This document shows, piece after piece, positions 15,779-23,546 of a stretch of 64,000 bases of DNA (its first letter is position 1; every line of letters starts with the position of its first letter). Origin of the DNA: DAOTXN01 sp034435435 (GTDB lineage: Bacteria; Chloroflexota; Anaerolineae; S140-20); assembly GCA_034435435.1 (NCBI GenBank), contig DAOTXN010000182.1, forward strand, positions 4,727-68,726, written 5' to 3'. The notes below the pieces were generated by a model, which saw only the letters and a program-made list of their open reading frames with translations, did not search any database and was not told the DNA's origin. Made by a program: the position numbers and the translations under genes.

Positions 15779-16510
15779 TTAGCGTTTGAGATAGGTGTGG
15801 TACTTGTAGCGGTCGCCGCGGTTGATGACGCGATAGTATTCAACCGGCGCGTGGTCGTGGGTATAAACCACCCCCTCTACCAAGAGCAAAGGGGCGCCTA
15901 CCGGCGACTGAAGCAAGTCGGTATGCTCTGGCTCGGCCGGAATCGCTTCCAGTGTCTTGTATCCTTCGACCAGCGCCACCCCCTTGCTTTCGAGCAGCGC
16001 CCACAACGAGCCACGCTCTATTAACTCTGCCGCCGTGATGGAAACGTGAGGCGGCAACCTGACGTACGACAGATTCAGAGCGATGGGACGCTGGTCGGTC
16101 AACCGCAAGCGATGGATGAACCAGACGAGGACGCCGGCCTCCAACTCTAATTTTTCGGCGACAGGCACAGAGGCCGGTTCCTGGCGAAAATCGAGTAGTT
16201 TTGACGTTACCGTTAACCCGCGTCCCTGCATGTCCTCGGTAAAACTTGTCAGACTGGTCAATCCCCGGTCAATTTTAGGTTCTCGGACAAAGGTCCCCTT
16301 GCCCGGCACACGATAGATATACCCATCTCGCGCCAGCTCGTGCATGGCCCGGCGAACGGTGATGCGGCTGACCTGATAGGAGGTCATCAACTCGGCCTCA
16401 GTGGGCAGCGGCGATCCTGGGCTGAACGCGCCTCCTTCGAGATGTTGGACAAGGAGCTGCTTGAGCTGATGATAAAGCGGCACCGGTGAAGACCGATCGA
16501 GGGTAGACAT
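15779..16510 (-). CDS. GntR-family transcriptional regulator, HutC/UTRA type
   Basis: A 243-residue repressor. Residues 10-75 form the winged helix-turn-helix (Leu-Pro-Thr-Glu-Ala-Glu-Leu, then Val-Ser-Arg-Ile-Thr-Val-Arg-Arg-Ala). The rest is the UTRA ligand-binding domain, closing with Tyr-Lys-Tyr-His-Thr-Tyr. HutC-type GntR proteins repress neighbouring uptake and catabolic genes until a sugar, phosphosugar or similar ligand binds. It is the first gene of the 14 kb operon and is divergent from the oligopeptide-type binding protein, so it may control both directions. Confidence 0.92.
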   Translation of the reverse strand: MSTLDRSSPVPLYHQLKQLLVQHLEGGAFSPGSPLPTEAELMTSYQVSRITVRRAMHELARDGYIYRVPGKGTFVREPKIDRGLTSLTSFTEDMQGRGLTVTSKLLDFRQEPASVPVAEKLELEAGVLVWFIHRLRLTDQRPIALNLSYVRLPPHVSITAAELIERGSLWALLESKGVALVEGYKTLEAIPAEPEHTDLLQSPVGAPLLLVEGVVYTHDHAPVEYYRVINRGDRYKYHTYLKR

Positions 16511-16540
16511 CTTTTGTCGAGTCAGAAAAGATATAACATT

Positions 16541-16583
16541 ATAATATTATCAACAGTATAATACGACCCAAGGAAAAAGTCAA
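16541..16583 (-). promoter_or_regulatory. Promoter and AT-rich palindrome for the GntR-led operon
   Basis: On the minus strand, TTGACT (16578-16583) and TATACT (16555-16560) are 17 bases apart and would start transcription near 16548. The perfect 10-base palindrome ATAATATTAT (16541-16550) covers that start point, a good place for autorepression by the GntR protein. Confidence 0.6.
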
Positions 16584-16612
16584 GCAGGGACAATTATGAC
16601 ACCGTCAACAGG

Positions 16613-16641
16613 TTGCCAGACCGCCCGTTTTCATTTATACT
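16613..16641 (+). promoter_or_regulatory. Promoter of the divergent binding-protein gene
   Basis: TTGCCA (16613-16618) and TATACT (16636-16641) have 17-base spacing and point right. They lie about 50 bases before the start of the lipoprotein gene at 16693. Confidence 0.6.
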
Positions 16642-16692
16642 CTAGCGCCGTCAACGATCACAGACCCACTCAGTCAGATCATAGGAGAAAAG

Positions 16693-18276
16693 ATGAAACG
16701 CATTGCCTTGTTCACAGTTCTGATCCTGGCCCTGTTGCTGGCCGCCTGCCAGGGAAAAAAACCTGCTGGTGAACCGACCCGCCTGGTTTATGGCTTGACT
16801 CTGGCCCCGTCCGGCATCGATCCGCACGTCAATGCCTCGTCCGAGCTAGGCATCCCGCTCACCAGCGTTTACGACACACTCGTGGTTCAAAACCCGACCA
16901 CGGGCGCGTTCGCGCCCGGTCTGGCCGAGCGGTGGGAAACCTCTGACGATGGCCGCGTTTACACCTTTTACCTGCGCCAGGACGTGACCTTTCACGACGG
17001 CGCGCCGTTCAACGCCGAAGCGGTGCGGATCAATCTGGAGCGCATCACCGCTCCCGCTACGGCCTCGCAAAAGGCCATCTTTATGCTGGGACCATTCGAG
17101 CGGGCCGAGGTCGTGGACGAGTATACCGTGCGCCTGCACCTGAGCCGCCCCTACACCCCCTTACTCGACGCCCTGAGCCAGGTCTACCTGGGCATGGCCT
17201 CGCCGGCGGCGCTGGAGCAATGGGGCGCCGATTATCAGTTCCACCAGGTCGGCAGCGGCCCGTTCAAGTTCGTCGAGTATGTGCCCAACGACCACTTGAC
17301 CCTGGCCCGCAACTCGGATTATACGTGGGGGCCGTCGCTATTCGAGAACCGTGGCCCGGCCTATGTGGACGAAATCGAATTTCGCTTTTTCGTAGACGCG
17401 GCCACCCGCGCGCTGGCGCTAGAAACCGGCGAGGCGCACGTGATGGGCGAAATCCCGCCCCGCGACGCGGCGCGACTCGACGCACGTGACGATTTTGTAT
17501 TGCACGCCGCGCCCATCCCCGGCCAGCCAGCCCAATTCTTTCTCAACACCCAACGCCCGCCGCTGGACGACCTGCGCGTGCGCCAGGCCTTGCTCTACGC
17601 CACCGACCGCCAGGCCATCGTGACGACGGTTTTCGGCGACACCTCCCCCGCGGCCTACGGCCCGCTCAGCGCCGTCACCCTCGGTTACGACCCGTCCGTG
17701 CGTAACCTGTACCCGCACGATCCCGCACGGGCCGCCGCACTGCTGGACGAGGCCGGTTGGCGCGACAGCGACGGCGACGGCCTGCGCGATCGCGCCGGCG
17801 CGCCGCTGCGTCTGACGATGGCGCTGGGCAACTGGGGCTTCAACCCCGACATGGCCCAATTGCTGCAAGCCCAGTGGGCCGCGGTGGGCGTCGAACTGTC
17901 GGCCGAGGTGCTGCCCTATCCTGCCCTGCTGGATGCGGGTCGGAGCGGCAGCCACCACCTGATCGGTTTTAACTTGTTCGGGCGCGACCCCCATCTCTTG
18001 TGGACCTTTTATCACAGCGCAGGCGGGTTTAATTTTAGCCACGTGGCCGACGCGGCGCTGGACAGTTGGCTCGACCAGGCCGCCGAAAGTGAGGCTGCCG
18101 AACGTGACGCGCTCTATGCTCAAATCCAGCAGCAGGTGATGAGCCAAGCCCTCGTGCTGCCCGTGCGCGACTATGTGAATCTAAACGTCGCCCAGGCTAA
18201 CGTGAGCGGCCTGCGCTTTGACGCCCAGGGTTGGTTTCCCTGGTTGGTGGATGTCAGGATTGGGGACGCAGATTGA
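16693..18276 (+). CDS. Peptide/nickel-type ABC transporter substrate-binding lipoprotein (orphan)
   Basis: A 527-residue family-5 binding protein. The lipobox Leu-Leu-Ala-Ala-Cys places the lipid at Cys19. The N-lobe has Gly-Leu-Ala-Glu-Arg-Trp-Glu and the typical Thr-Phe-His-Asp-Gly-Ala-Pro-Phe. An AGGAG site precedes the ATG. Such proteins bind oligopeptides, nickel-histidine, or sugars and sugar acids. No permease or ATPase gene is adjacent; it stands alone between its own promoter and a hairpin, divergent from the GntR operon. It may therefore be a receptor or use a transporter encoded elsewhere. Confidence 0.9.
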   Translation: MKRIALFTVLILALLLAACQGKKPAGEPTRLVYGLTLAPSGIDPHVNASSELGIPLTSVYDTLVVQNPTTGAFAPGLAERWETSDDGRVYTFYLRQDVTFHDGAPFNAEAVRINLERITAPATASQKAIFMLGPFERAEVVDEYTVRLHLSRPYTPLLDALSQVYLGMASPAALEQWGADYQFHQVGSGPFKFVEYVPNDHLTLARNSDYTWGPSLFENRGPAYVDEIEFRFFVDAATRALALETGEAHVMGEIPPRDAARLDARDDFVLHAAPIPGQPAQFFLNTQRPPLDDLRVRQALLYATDRQAIVTTVFGDTSPAAYGPLSAVTLGYDPSVRNLYPHDPARAAALLDEAGWRDSDGDGLRDRAGAPLRLTMALGNWGFNPDMAQLLQAQWAAVGVELSAEVLPYPALLDAGRSGSHHLIGFNLFGRDPHLLWTFYHSAGGFNFSHVADAALDSWLDQAAESEAAERDALYAQIQQQVMSQALVLPVRDYVNLNVAQANVSGLRFDAQGWFPWLVDVRIGDAD

Positions 18277-18280
18277 GAAC

Positions 18281-18309
18281 CTACCAGGAAGCTCCCAGCT
18301 TCCTGGTAG
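18281..18309. terminator. Perfect 13-base hairpin between convergent genes
   Basis: CTACCAGGAAGCT and AGCTTCCTGGTAG form a perfect stem around a CCC loop, 4 bases after the binding-protein stop and 25 bases before the glyS stop. Without a T tract it is a weak intrinsic terminator on either strand; it may be a dispersed palindrome that serves as one. Confidence 0.6.
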
Positions 18310-18333
18310 GCGACCCAGATTGGAGAGCGGCGC

Positions 18334-21300
18334 TTAGAACCCCTGCAACTTGCTCAAATCCACAATCCCAGCCGTCAAGTCGGTGATGTGGCGTAGCAGC
18401 GCCAAACGATTGCGCCGCAGCGCCTCATCTTTGTCCATCACCAGGACCTTGTCGAAAAAGGCAGTGATGGGCGGCGCGAGCGGCAAAAAGGCAGCGAGTA
18501 GTTCGTCCACTTGACTGTCCGGGTTGATTTGCGCCGCAGCTTTCGTGTAGGCATTGTACAAGGCGCGGGTGGCCGGCTCGATAAATCGCTTTGGCTCGAC
18601 GACCGACAGGTCCAAATCGGCAGGGGCCGTGCGCAGAATGCGCACGCAGCGACTATAGGCATCCAACGTGAGCTGCCAGTCGTCCCGCGTCACCCACTGG
18701 CTCAGTTGCGCCACGGCCACGCGGGCGCGATAGGGATCGTCCCCCCGCGCGCCGGAAAGCACAGCGTCTACCACGTCAAAGGGATAGCCCTCGTCGCGCA
18801 GCACGCCGCGCAGCCGTTCGCGCACGAACACGGCGGTTTCCTCCAGCGACTCATCGCTCACCGGTACAGGCAGCAACGCAGCGGCCAGCGCCAGCCCCTC
18901 GCGCACAGAAAAGGGTTGCGCGTGGGCGATGAGATTGTGCACCAGCCCCAGCGCGTCGCGGCGCAGGTGGTAGGGGTCGGCCGAGCCGGTCGGGGCCAGG
19001 CCCACGGCAAACAGGCCCGCCAGGCTGTCCAGCCGGTTGGCCAGCCCGACAACCAGGCCGGGGCGCGCGCCGGGCGCGGCGTCGCCGGCGGAGCGCGGCA
19101 AATAGTGCTCGAAAATTGCCTGCGCCACACCTTCCGGCTCGCCAGAGAGCCGGGCGTATTCGCGGCCCATCACGCCTTGCAGCGCGGTAAAGTCGGTCAC
19201 CATGGCCGTGACCAAGTCGGCTTTGCACAAGCGGGCGGCGCGGTGGGCAATTTGCGCCTCGTCTGCCGCTAGACCCAGCTTTTCGCAGAGCTGCGAGACC
19301 AGTTGTTCCAGTCGGCGGGTCTTGTCGAGCATCGAACCCAGTTGGGTCTGAAAGGTGAGGGTATCCAGCCGGGGCAGGAACTCTTCCAGCTTTTTCTGGG
19401 TGTCGGTTTTCCAGAAAAAGCGGGCGTCGGCGAAGCGGGCGCGTACGACTTCCTGGTTGCCATGCCGCACTAGATCCACGTGGGCGTCGCCGCCATTGCG
19501 GATGGTGATAAAGTAGGGAAGTAGGTTGGCAGATTGGGAGCTGGCCCGATTTCCCAATTGACCGACCACCGGGAAATAGCGTTGGTGCTTGCGCATCACC
19601 ATTACCAGCAGGTCGCGGGGCAGGGCGAGAAATTCGTCCTCAAAGCGGCCCAACAGCGCGGTGGGTTGCTCGACCAGGTAGGTGACCTCTTCAAGCAAGC
19701 CGGGGTCATCCGGGACTGCGCCGTCAACTTTAGCGGCGACGGCCTGCACCTGGCGCAAGATTTCGGCGCGGCGGGCCTGCGGGTCGAGGATGATGTGAGC
19801 GTTTGACAAGGTTTGCGCATAGTCTTCGGCTGACGCGATTTCGATTTCGGGCGAGCCAGCGGGGCGCGGACCGCGCGTGGTGCGCCCGCTGACCAATCCG
19901 GCGAAACTAAAGGGCACGACCTGGTCGCCCAGCAGCGCCACGAGCCAGCGGATGGGGCGGCTAAAGGCCACGTTGCTGGCGTTCCAGCGCATGCTTTTAC
20001 CAAAGGAGAGACCTGCCACCAGATCGGCCAGTTTTTCGGCCAGCACCTCGCCGGTGGGCCGGCCGGTGTGGCGCACGACGCCCACGGCGTATCGCCCGCC
20101 GTCCATCTCTTTCACTTCCATCTGGCTCACGTCCAGCCCTTTGCTGCGGGCAAAGCCCAAGGCGGCTTTGGTGGGCTGGCCACTGGCGTCAAAGGCGACT
20201 TGAGCGGGCGGGCCTTTGACCAGCTCTTCCTCGTCGCGCTGGCGTGGGGCCAACGCTTCGACCAGGACCGTCAGGCGACGCGGCGTGCCGTAGACGTGGA
20301 TCAGGCCGTGGTCCAGCCGTAGCTCATTCAGCAGGCGCGGCGCGGCGGCCTGGAGTTGTCCGATGGCAGAAACGGCGTCATCGGGAGGCAATTCTTCGAC
20401 GCCAATCTCTAGCACGAACGTGCGCGGTTCGTCGGGAAAGGTTCCCTTGTAGGCGATTTGCGGCGCGGCGGCAGTCACACGCTCGTTCAGCAGGGGGTAT
20501 TCCAGGCGTTGGCGCTGCTCCAGGTAGGCCTGGGCCACCTGACGGGCCAGGTCACGCATACGGGCGAAATACTTGGCTCGCTCGGTTACGCCGATGGCCC
20601 CGCGCGCGTCGAGCACGTTAAAGGTGTGCGAGCATTTGAGCACAAAGTCGTAGGCCGGGAGCACCAGCCCCAGGGTCGTACAGCGCCTGGCTTCGGCTTC
20701 GTAAAGGCGGAATAGCTCGGCCTGGGTTTCGATGTCGGCGTCGTCCAGGTTGTAGCGGCTGTGCTCGTATTCGGCCGGGCCGAACATCTCGCCGTAGGTG
20801 ATGCCGGGGGCGTAGAGGATTTCCTTGAAATGGTCCACCTGTTGCAGGAACATGGCGATGCGTTCCAGGCCGTAGGTCAGCTCCACCGGCACCGGGTCGA
20901 GGGAAAAGCCGCCGGCCTGTTGAAAGTAGGTGTACTGGGTAATTTCCAGCCCGTCCAGCCACACTTCCCAGCCCAGGCCCCACGCGCCCAGGGCCGGACT
21001 TTCCCAGTTATCCTCGACGAAACGCACGTCGTGCTGGCGCAGGTCGATGCCGACGGCCTCCAGGCTGCCCAGGTACAGGTCTTGCGAATCTTCTGGCGCG
21101 GGCTTGAGGATGACCTGATACTGCATGTGCTGCTGCACGCGGTTGGGGTTCTCGCCGTAGCGGCTGTCGTCGGGGCGCACGCTGGGTTCGACGTAGCCCA
21201 CGTTCCACGGTTCCGGCCCAAGCACGCGCAGCGTGGTGGCCGGGTTCATCGTCCCGGCCCCCACCTGGATGTTGTAGGGGTTCCAGATCAGGCAGCCGCG

Positions 21301-21360
21301 CTCGGCCCAGTAGTGGTGCAGGCGCATGACGATGTCTTGAAAGGTGATGATTTCGGTCAA
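18334..21360 (-). CDS. glyS: Glycyl-tRNA synthetase, fused alpha and beta chains
   Basis: A 1008-residue enzyme that charges tRNA-Gly. Residues 1 to about 295 are the alpha chain, with its Ile-Thr-Phe-Gln-Asp-Ile-Val start, Cys-Leu-Ile-Trp-Asn-Pro-Tyr and Gly-Ala-Gly-Thr-Met-Asn-Pro. From about 320 the beta chain begins (Phe-Val-Leu-Glu-Ile-Gly-Val-Glu-Glu-Leu-Pro-Pro) and runs to the C-terminal anticodon-binding helices. In most bacteria these are two genes. I place the start at TTG 21360 because GGAGG lies 5 bases upstream and the alpha-chain homology begins there; the ATG at 21405 lies in a repeat. Confidence 0.95.
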   Translation of the reverse strand: MTEIITFQDIVMRLHHYWAERGCLIWNPYNIQVGAGTMNPATTLRVLGPEPWNVGYVEPSVRPDDSRYGENPNRVQQHMQYQVILKPAPEDSQDLYLGSLEAVGIDLRQHDVRFVEDNWESPALGAWGLGWEVWLDGLEITQYTYFQQAGGFSLDPVPVELTYGLERIAMFLQQVDHFKEILYAPGITYGEMFGPAEYEHSRYNLDDADIETQAELFRLYEAEARRCTTLGLVLPAYDFVLKCSHTFNVLDARGAIGVTERAKYFARMRDLARQVAQAYLEQRQRLEYPLLNERVTAAAPQIAYKGTFPDEPRTFVLEIGVEELPPDDAVSAIGQLQAAAPRLLNELRLDHGLIHVYGTPRRLTVLVEALAPRQRDEEELVKGPPAQVAFDASGQPTKAALGFARSKGLDVSQMEVKEMDGGRYAVGVVRHTGRPTGEVLAEKLADLVAGLSFGKSMRWNASNVAFSRPIRWLVALLGDQVVPFSFAGLVSGRTTRGPRPAGSPEIEIASAEDYAQTLSNAHIILDPQARRAEILRQVQAVAAKVDGAVPDDPGLLEEVTYLVEQPTALLGRFEDEFLALPRDLLVMVMRKHQRYFPVVGQLGNRASSQSANLLPYFITIRNGGDAHVDLVRHGNQEVVRARFADARFFWKTDTQKKLEEFLPRLDTLTFQTQLGSMLDKTRRLEQLVSQLCEKLGLAADEAQIAHRAARLCKADLVTAMVTDFTALQGVMGREYARLSGEPEGVAQAIFEHYLPRSAGDAAPGARPGLVVGLANRLDSLAGLFAVGLAPTGSADPYHLRRDALGLVHNLIAHAQPFSVREGLALAAALLPVPVSDESLEETAVFVRERLRGVLRDEGYPFDVVDAVLSGARGDDPYRARVAVAQLSQWVTRDDWQLTLDAYSRCVRILRTAPADLDLSVVEPKRFIEPATRALYNAYTKAAAQINPDSQVDELLAAFLPLAPPITAFFDKVLVMDKDEALRRNRLALLRHITDLTAGIVDLSKLQGF

Positions 21361-21372
21361 GGTTTCCTCCTG

Positions 21373-21413
21373 GCGTGAAGCGTGAAACGTGAAGCGTGAT
21401 TTCACGTTTCACG
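21373..21413. repeat. GCGTGAAGCGTGAAACGTGA repeat, copy at recO/glyS junction
   Basis: Tandem GCGTGAA/ACGTGAA units followed by a reversed TTTCACGTTTCACG arm. It supplies the last codons (Arg-Glu-Thr-stop) of recO and sits directly before the glyS ribosome-binding site. The same unit set occurs at 35241-35273. Confidence 0.65.
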
Positions 21414-22181
21414 GATCATTTCTTCTCGCCGCAATTGTCGCAGAAATTCCACGGATTTCAAGTTGCGCTCCAGGATATACACCAGGTAACGGTACATCGC
21501 GCCTTCTAGCTCGTCGTGCAGCCTGGGGGTGAGGCGCAAGCGCCGGAATTGCTCCCAGGTGTGGGTCTGTGCGTAGCGCAGCACTTTGAATGCGGCCAGC
21601 GACAGCGTGTAAGCGTCTCGGCGATTGGCCCCACAGTTGGGGCAGAGCACGCCGCCCACTTCGGGACTGAGAAAGCAGTCCACCGGCTGCAAGGTCTTGC
21701 CGCAGCGGGGACAGTGCTGCAATTCGGGCCGGAACCCGGCCAGTTCCAGCAATGTCAATTCATAGTAACGGGCTGCGAGTCGCATGTCTTTACTTTCACA
21801 CAGCCAGCCTAGCGCCGCGCTGAGCAGGTCGAATACAGCCCGATCTGGCTCGGCCTCGCCGCTAAAACAGTCCAGCAGCTCGGCGAAATAGTGGGCCAGC
21901 GTGGAGCATTCCAGGCTCTCGCGCAGCTCGCGATAGGCCTCCACCGTCTCGGCCTGGGTGATGATGTCGATGCTGCGCGAGCGGGCGATCAACAGGTTGG
22001 CCCGCATGAACAGCTCGACGTGGCCGGTCTTGCGGCTGGCGGGTTTGCGGGCGCCCTTGGCGATGGCCTGGATTTTGCCCTGCTCGCGGGTGTACAGCGT
22101 GAGCAGACGGTCAGCCTCGCCCCAGTCGCGGCGGCGGATGACGATGGCTTGTACGCGATATAGTCGGTCGGTGCGTGACAT
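21402..22181 (-). CDS. recO: DNA repair protein RecO
   Basis: A 259-residue RecFOR-pathway protein that helps load RecA on SSB-coated DNA. It has an N-terminal OB fold (residues 1-80, starting Tyr-Arg-Val-Gln-Ala-Ile-Val-Ile), a helical middle and a zinc finger with Cys157, Cys160, Cys180 and Cys183. Length is normal. The last residues are encoded by the GTGAAACGTGA repeat. It lies immediately upstream of glyS on the same strand, 41 bases from its start, so the two may be co-transcribed. Confidence 0.93.
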   Translation of the reverse strand: MSRTDRLYRVQAIVIRRRDWGEADRLLTLYTREQGKIQAIAKGARKPASRKTGHVELFMRANLLIARSRSIDIITQAETVEAYRELRESLECSTLAHYFAELLDCFSGEAEPDRAVFDLLSAALGWLCESKDMRLAARYYELTLLELAGFRPELQHCPRCGKTLQPVDCFLSPEVGGVLCPNCGANRRDAYTLSLAAFKVLRYAQTHTWEQFRRLRLTPRLHDELEGAMYRYLVYILERNLKSVEFLRQLRREEMIRET

Positions 22182-22186
22182 TGGGA

Positions 22187-22214
22187 TTTACCACAAAGGC
22201 GCCAAGACACCAAG
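22187..22214. repeat. Dispersed 28-base repeat, copy before recO
   Basis: TTTACCACAAAGGCGCCAAG plus ACACCAAG. An inverted copy at 25498-25525 matches at 23 of 28 positions. Both lie in short gaps beside gene ends. Confidence 0.6.
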
Positions 22215-22215
22215 T

Positions 22216-22659
22216 TCAAGACCTTCCTGGATTGGTGTTTTGGTCGGAATCGAAAGCCTTTCTAACGGCAGTTTTCGGGTGGTATGCAATTCCTTCTATC
22301 TCTTCCCACGAGAACCAGCGCGGGACTTTGGTCCCGAAGGGGTGGTCGTTTTCTGGCGCGATTTCGCCCCCGACGACGCGCCCGGCGAATGTCACGCTGA
22401 GGCTGTGGTAGGGTCGCTCCGGCAGGACGACCTCGCTCACATCCAGCAGGCCAGTGATCTCGGCTTGCAGACCGGTTTCTTCGCGGAACTCGCGCAGGGC
22501 CGTCTCGCGCACGCTCTCGCAGAATTCCACGCGCCCGCCGGGGATGACCCACTGCACCGGCCCGGCGTCGGTGTGATAATGGGGAAGCAGCAGGATTCTG
22601 CCCTCGTGAACGGCGGCGATGCCGGCGCGGATGCGAATGTGATCAGGTATTCGTTTCAT
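22216..22659 (-). CDS. Nudix hydrolase
   Basis: A 147-residue hydrolase of nucleoside diphosphate-X compounds. The Nudix box is complete from Gly42: Glu48, Arg56-Glu57, Glu60-Glu61 and Gly63-Leu64 fit the GX5EX7REUXEEXGU rule. The rest is a single small domain with no added targeting element, so the substrate (oxidised nucleotide, ADP-ribose or NADH) cannot be chosen. It overlaps the PIN-domain gene by 17 bases and would be translated from the same toxin-antitoxin transcript. Confidence 0.9.
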   Translation of the reverse strand: MKRIPDHIRIRAGIAAVHEGRILLLPHYHTDAGPVQWVIPGGRVEFCESVRETALREFREETGLQAEITGLLDVSEVVLPERPYHSLSVTFAGRVVGGEIAPENDHPFGTKVPRWFSWEEIEGIAYHPKTAVRKAFDSDQNTNPGRS

Positions 22660-23074
22660 TCCACCTGGCAGGAGTCAACGTCGAAACAACCGCTTGGCTG
22701 CGTTGAAGCATTTCCACATCCCATGTAACGAGCGTGGCGTCAAAAGCTTCCGCCACGGCGACGTAGATTGAGTCAGCGCCTCTTAAGCGATGGATTGTGG
22801 CAATCTGTGCTGCCCGCCGGGCCAGCGATGTGTCAAGCATAACCAGGCGCAGGCCGGGAAAGGCCTCGATGAGCGAGGTGAGTTCAGCAGCCAGCACCGT
22901 GTCACCTGTGGGTCTGGCAATCGCGGCGGCGCATTCGGGCAAAACCAAGGTAGGACAGAACGCTGACATTGCTTTCGCCTGCGCCTGTTGCAGGAATCTG
23001 CGACTGGCGGCAAAGTGGAATTCCTCGGGATGGACGGCTGCTACAAAAACACTGGCGTCTATGGTCAAGTTCAT
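22643..23074 (-). CDS. vapC: PIN-domain ribonuclease, VapC-type toxin
   Basis: A 143-residue PIN domain. The acidic active-site residues are visible: Asp6 in Thr-Ile-Asp-Ala-Ser, Glu in Leu-Pro-Glu-Cys-Ala, Asp in Gly-Ala-Asp-Ser-Ile-Tyr and the final Thr-Trp-Asp. VapC toxins cut tRNA or rRNA under metal control. The start overlaps the antitoxin stop by four bases (ATGA), the usual tight toxin-antitoxin layout. The downstream overlap with the Nudix gene is unusual. Confidence 0.88.
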   Translation of the reverse strand: MNLTIDASVFVAAVHPEEFHFAASRRFLQQAQAKAMSAFCPTLVLPECAAAIARPTGDTVLAAELTSLIEAFPGLRLVMLDTSLARRAAQIATIHRLRGADSIYVAVAEAFDATLVTWDVEMLQRSQAVVSTLTPARWNETNT

Positions 23075-23340
23075 CGCCGCATCTCTGTGAGAATTTCCAA
23101 GGCGCTTTTCTCACTTTGCCACGCTTGGCTCACTTTGTGGGCCAGGGTATCCCATCGCATGTCCCAGTTTGCGACAGAGTGGGAAACTGTAGGTTTTTTG
23201 ATAGAAACCAAAACTGCCAGGGGGTCGCCGTGAGCCGTGGTTAGTGTGATAGTCTCTCCCACATCGAGTTGATCCAGTAAATGCTTGAGATCCCGCTCCG
23301 CTGCTTCCACCGGCATTGTAAGTGATAAGGCACCAGACAT
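23071..23340 (-). CDS. VapB-like antitoxin, Phd/YefM-type N-terminus
   Basis: An 89-residue protein immediately upstream of and overlapping vapC. The N-terminal half (Ala-Glu-Arg-Asp-Leu-Lys-His-Leu-Leu-Asp, then Val-Gly-Glu-Thr-Ile-Thr-Leu-Thr and Asp-Pro-Leu-Ala-Val-Leu) is the Phd/YefM DNA-binding fold. The C-terminal half is helical and charged, as needed to wrap the toxin. It should repress its own operon through the promoter just upstream. Confidence 0.8.
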   Translation of the reverse strand: MSGALSLTMPVEAAERDLKHLLDQLDVGETITLTTAHGDPLAVLVSIKKPTVSHSVANWDMRWDTLAHKVSQAWQSEKSALEILTEMRR

Positions 23341-23394
23341 AGAAAACCTCCCAAAATCTGTTTGTCAACAGACCCCTGTCCGTAATGTCTCGTC

Positions 23395-23422
23395 ATTATA
23401 TCACGAGTTGACGAGGGAGCAA
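23395..23422 (-). promoter_or_regulatory. Promoter of the toxin-antitoxin-Nudix operon
   Basis: On the minus strand, TTGCTC (23417-23422) and a perfect TATAAT (23395-23400) are 16 bases apart, about 55 bases before the antitoxin start. Confidence 0.5.
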
Positions 23423-23498
23423 TCCGTTACGACGGCAGACGGCGGACCGTCGGGAAATGTGGTAGCGTCGAGAAAATCGGCTATAATGCAGAAAATAG

Positions 23499-23540
23499 GC
23501 GGCGGTCGGTTGTCGGTCGTCGGCCGTCGTACATCGGAGG
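23499..23540. repeat. GTCGG-rich low-complexity repeat before the PPDK regulator gene
   Basis: Tandem GGCGGTCGGTTGTCGGTCGT followed by CGGCCGTCG; a related cluster of GACGGC/GACCGTCGG lies at about 23431-23455. A TATAAT at 23482-23487 between the two is the likely -10 box of the downstream gene, with no clear -35. Confidence 0.4.
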
Positions 23541-23546
23541 CCAACC

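Noticed and set aside
21373..21413. CRISPR-like or T-box leader before glyS
   Set aside because: Repeat units are 7-8 bases without spacers, and there is no specifier hairpin or T-box sequence; recO ends only 41 bases upstream of glyS.
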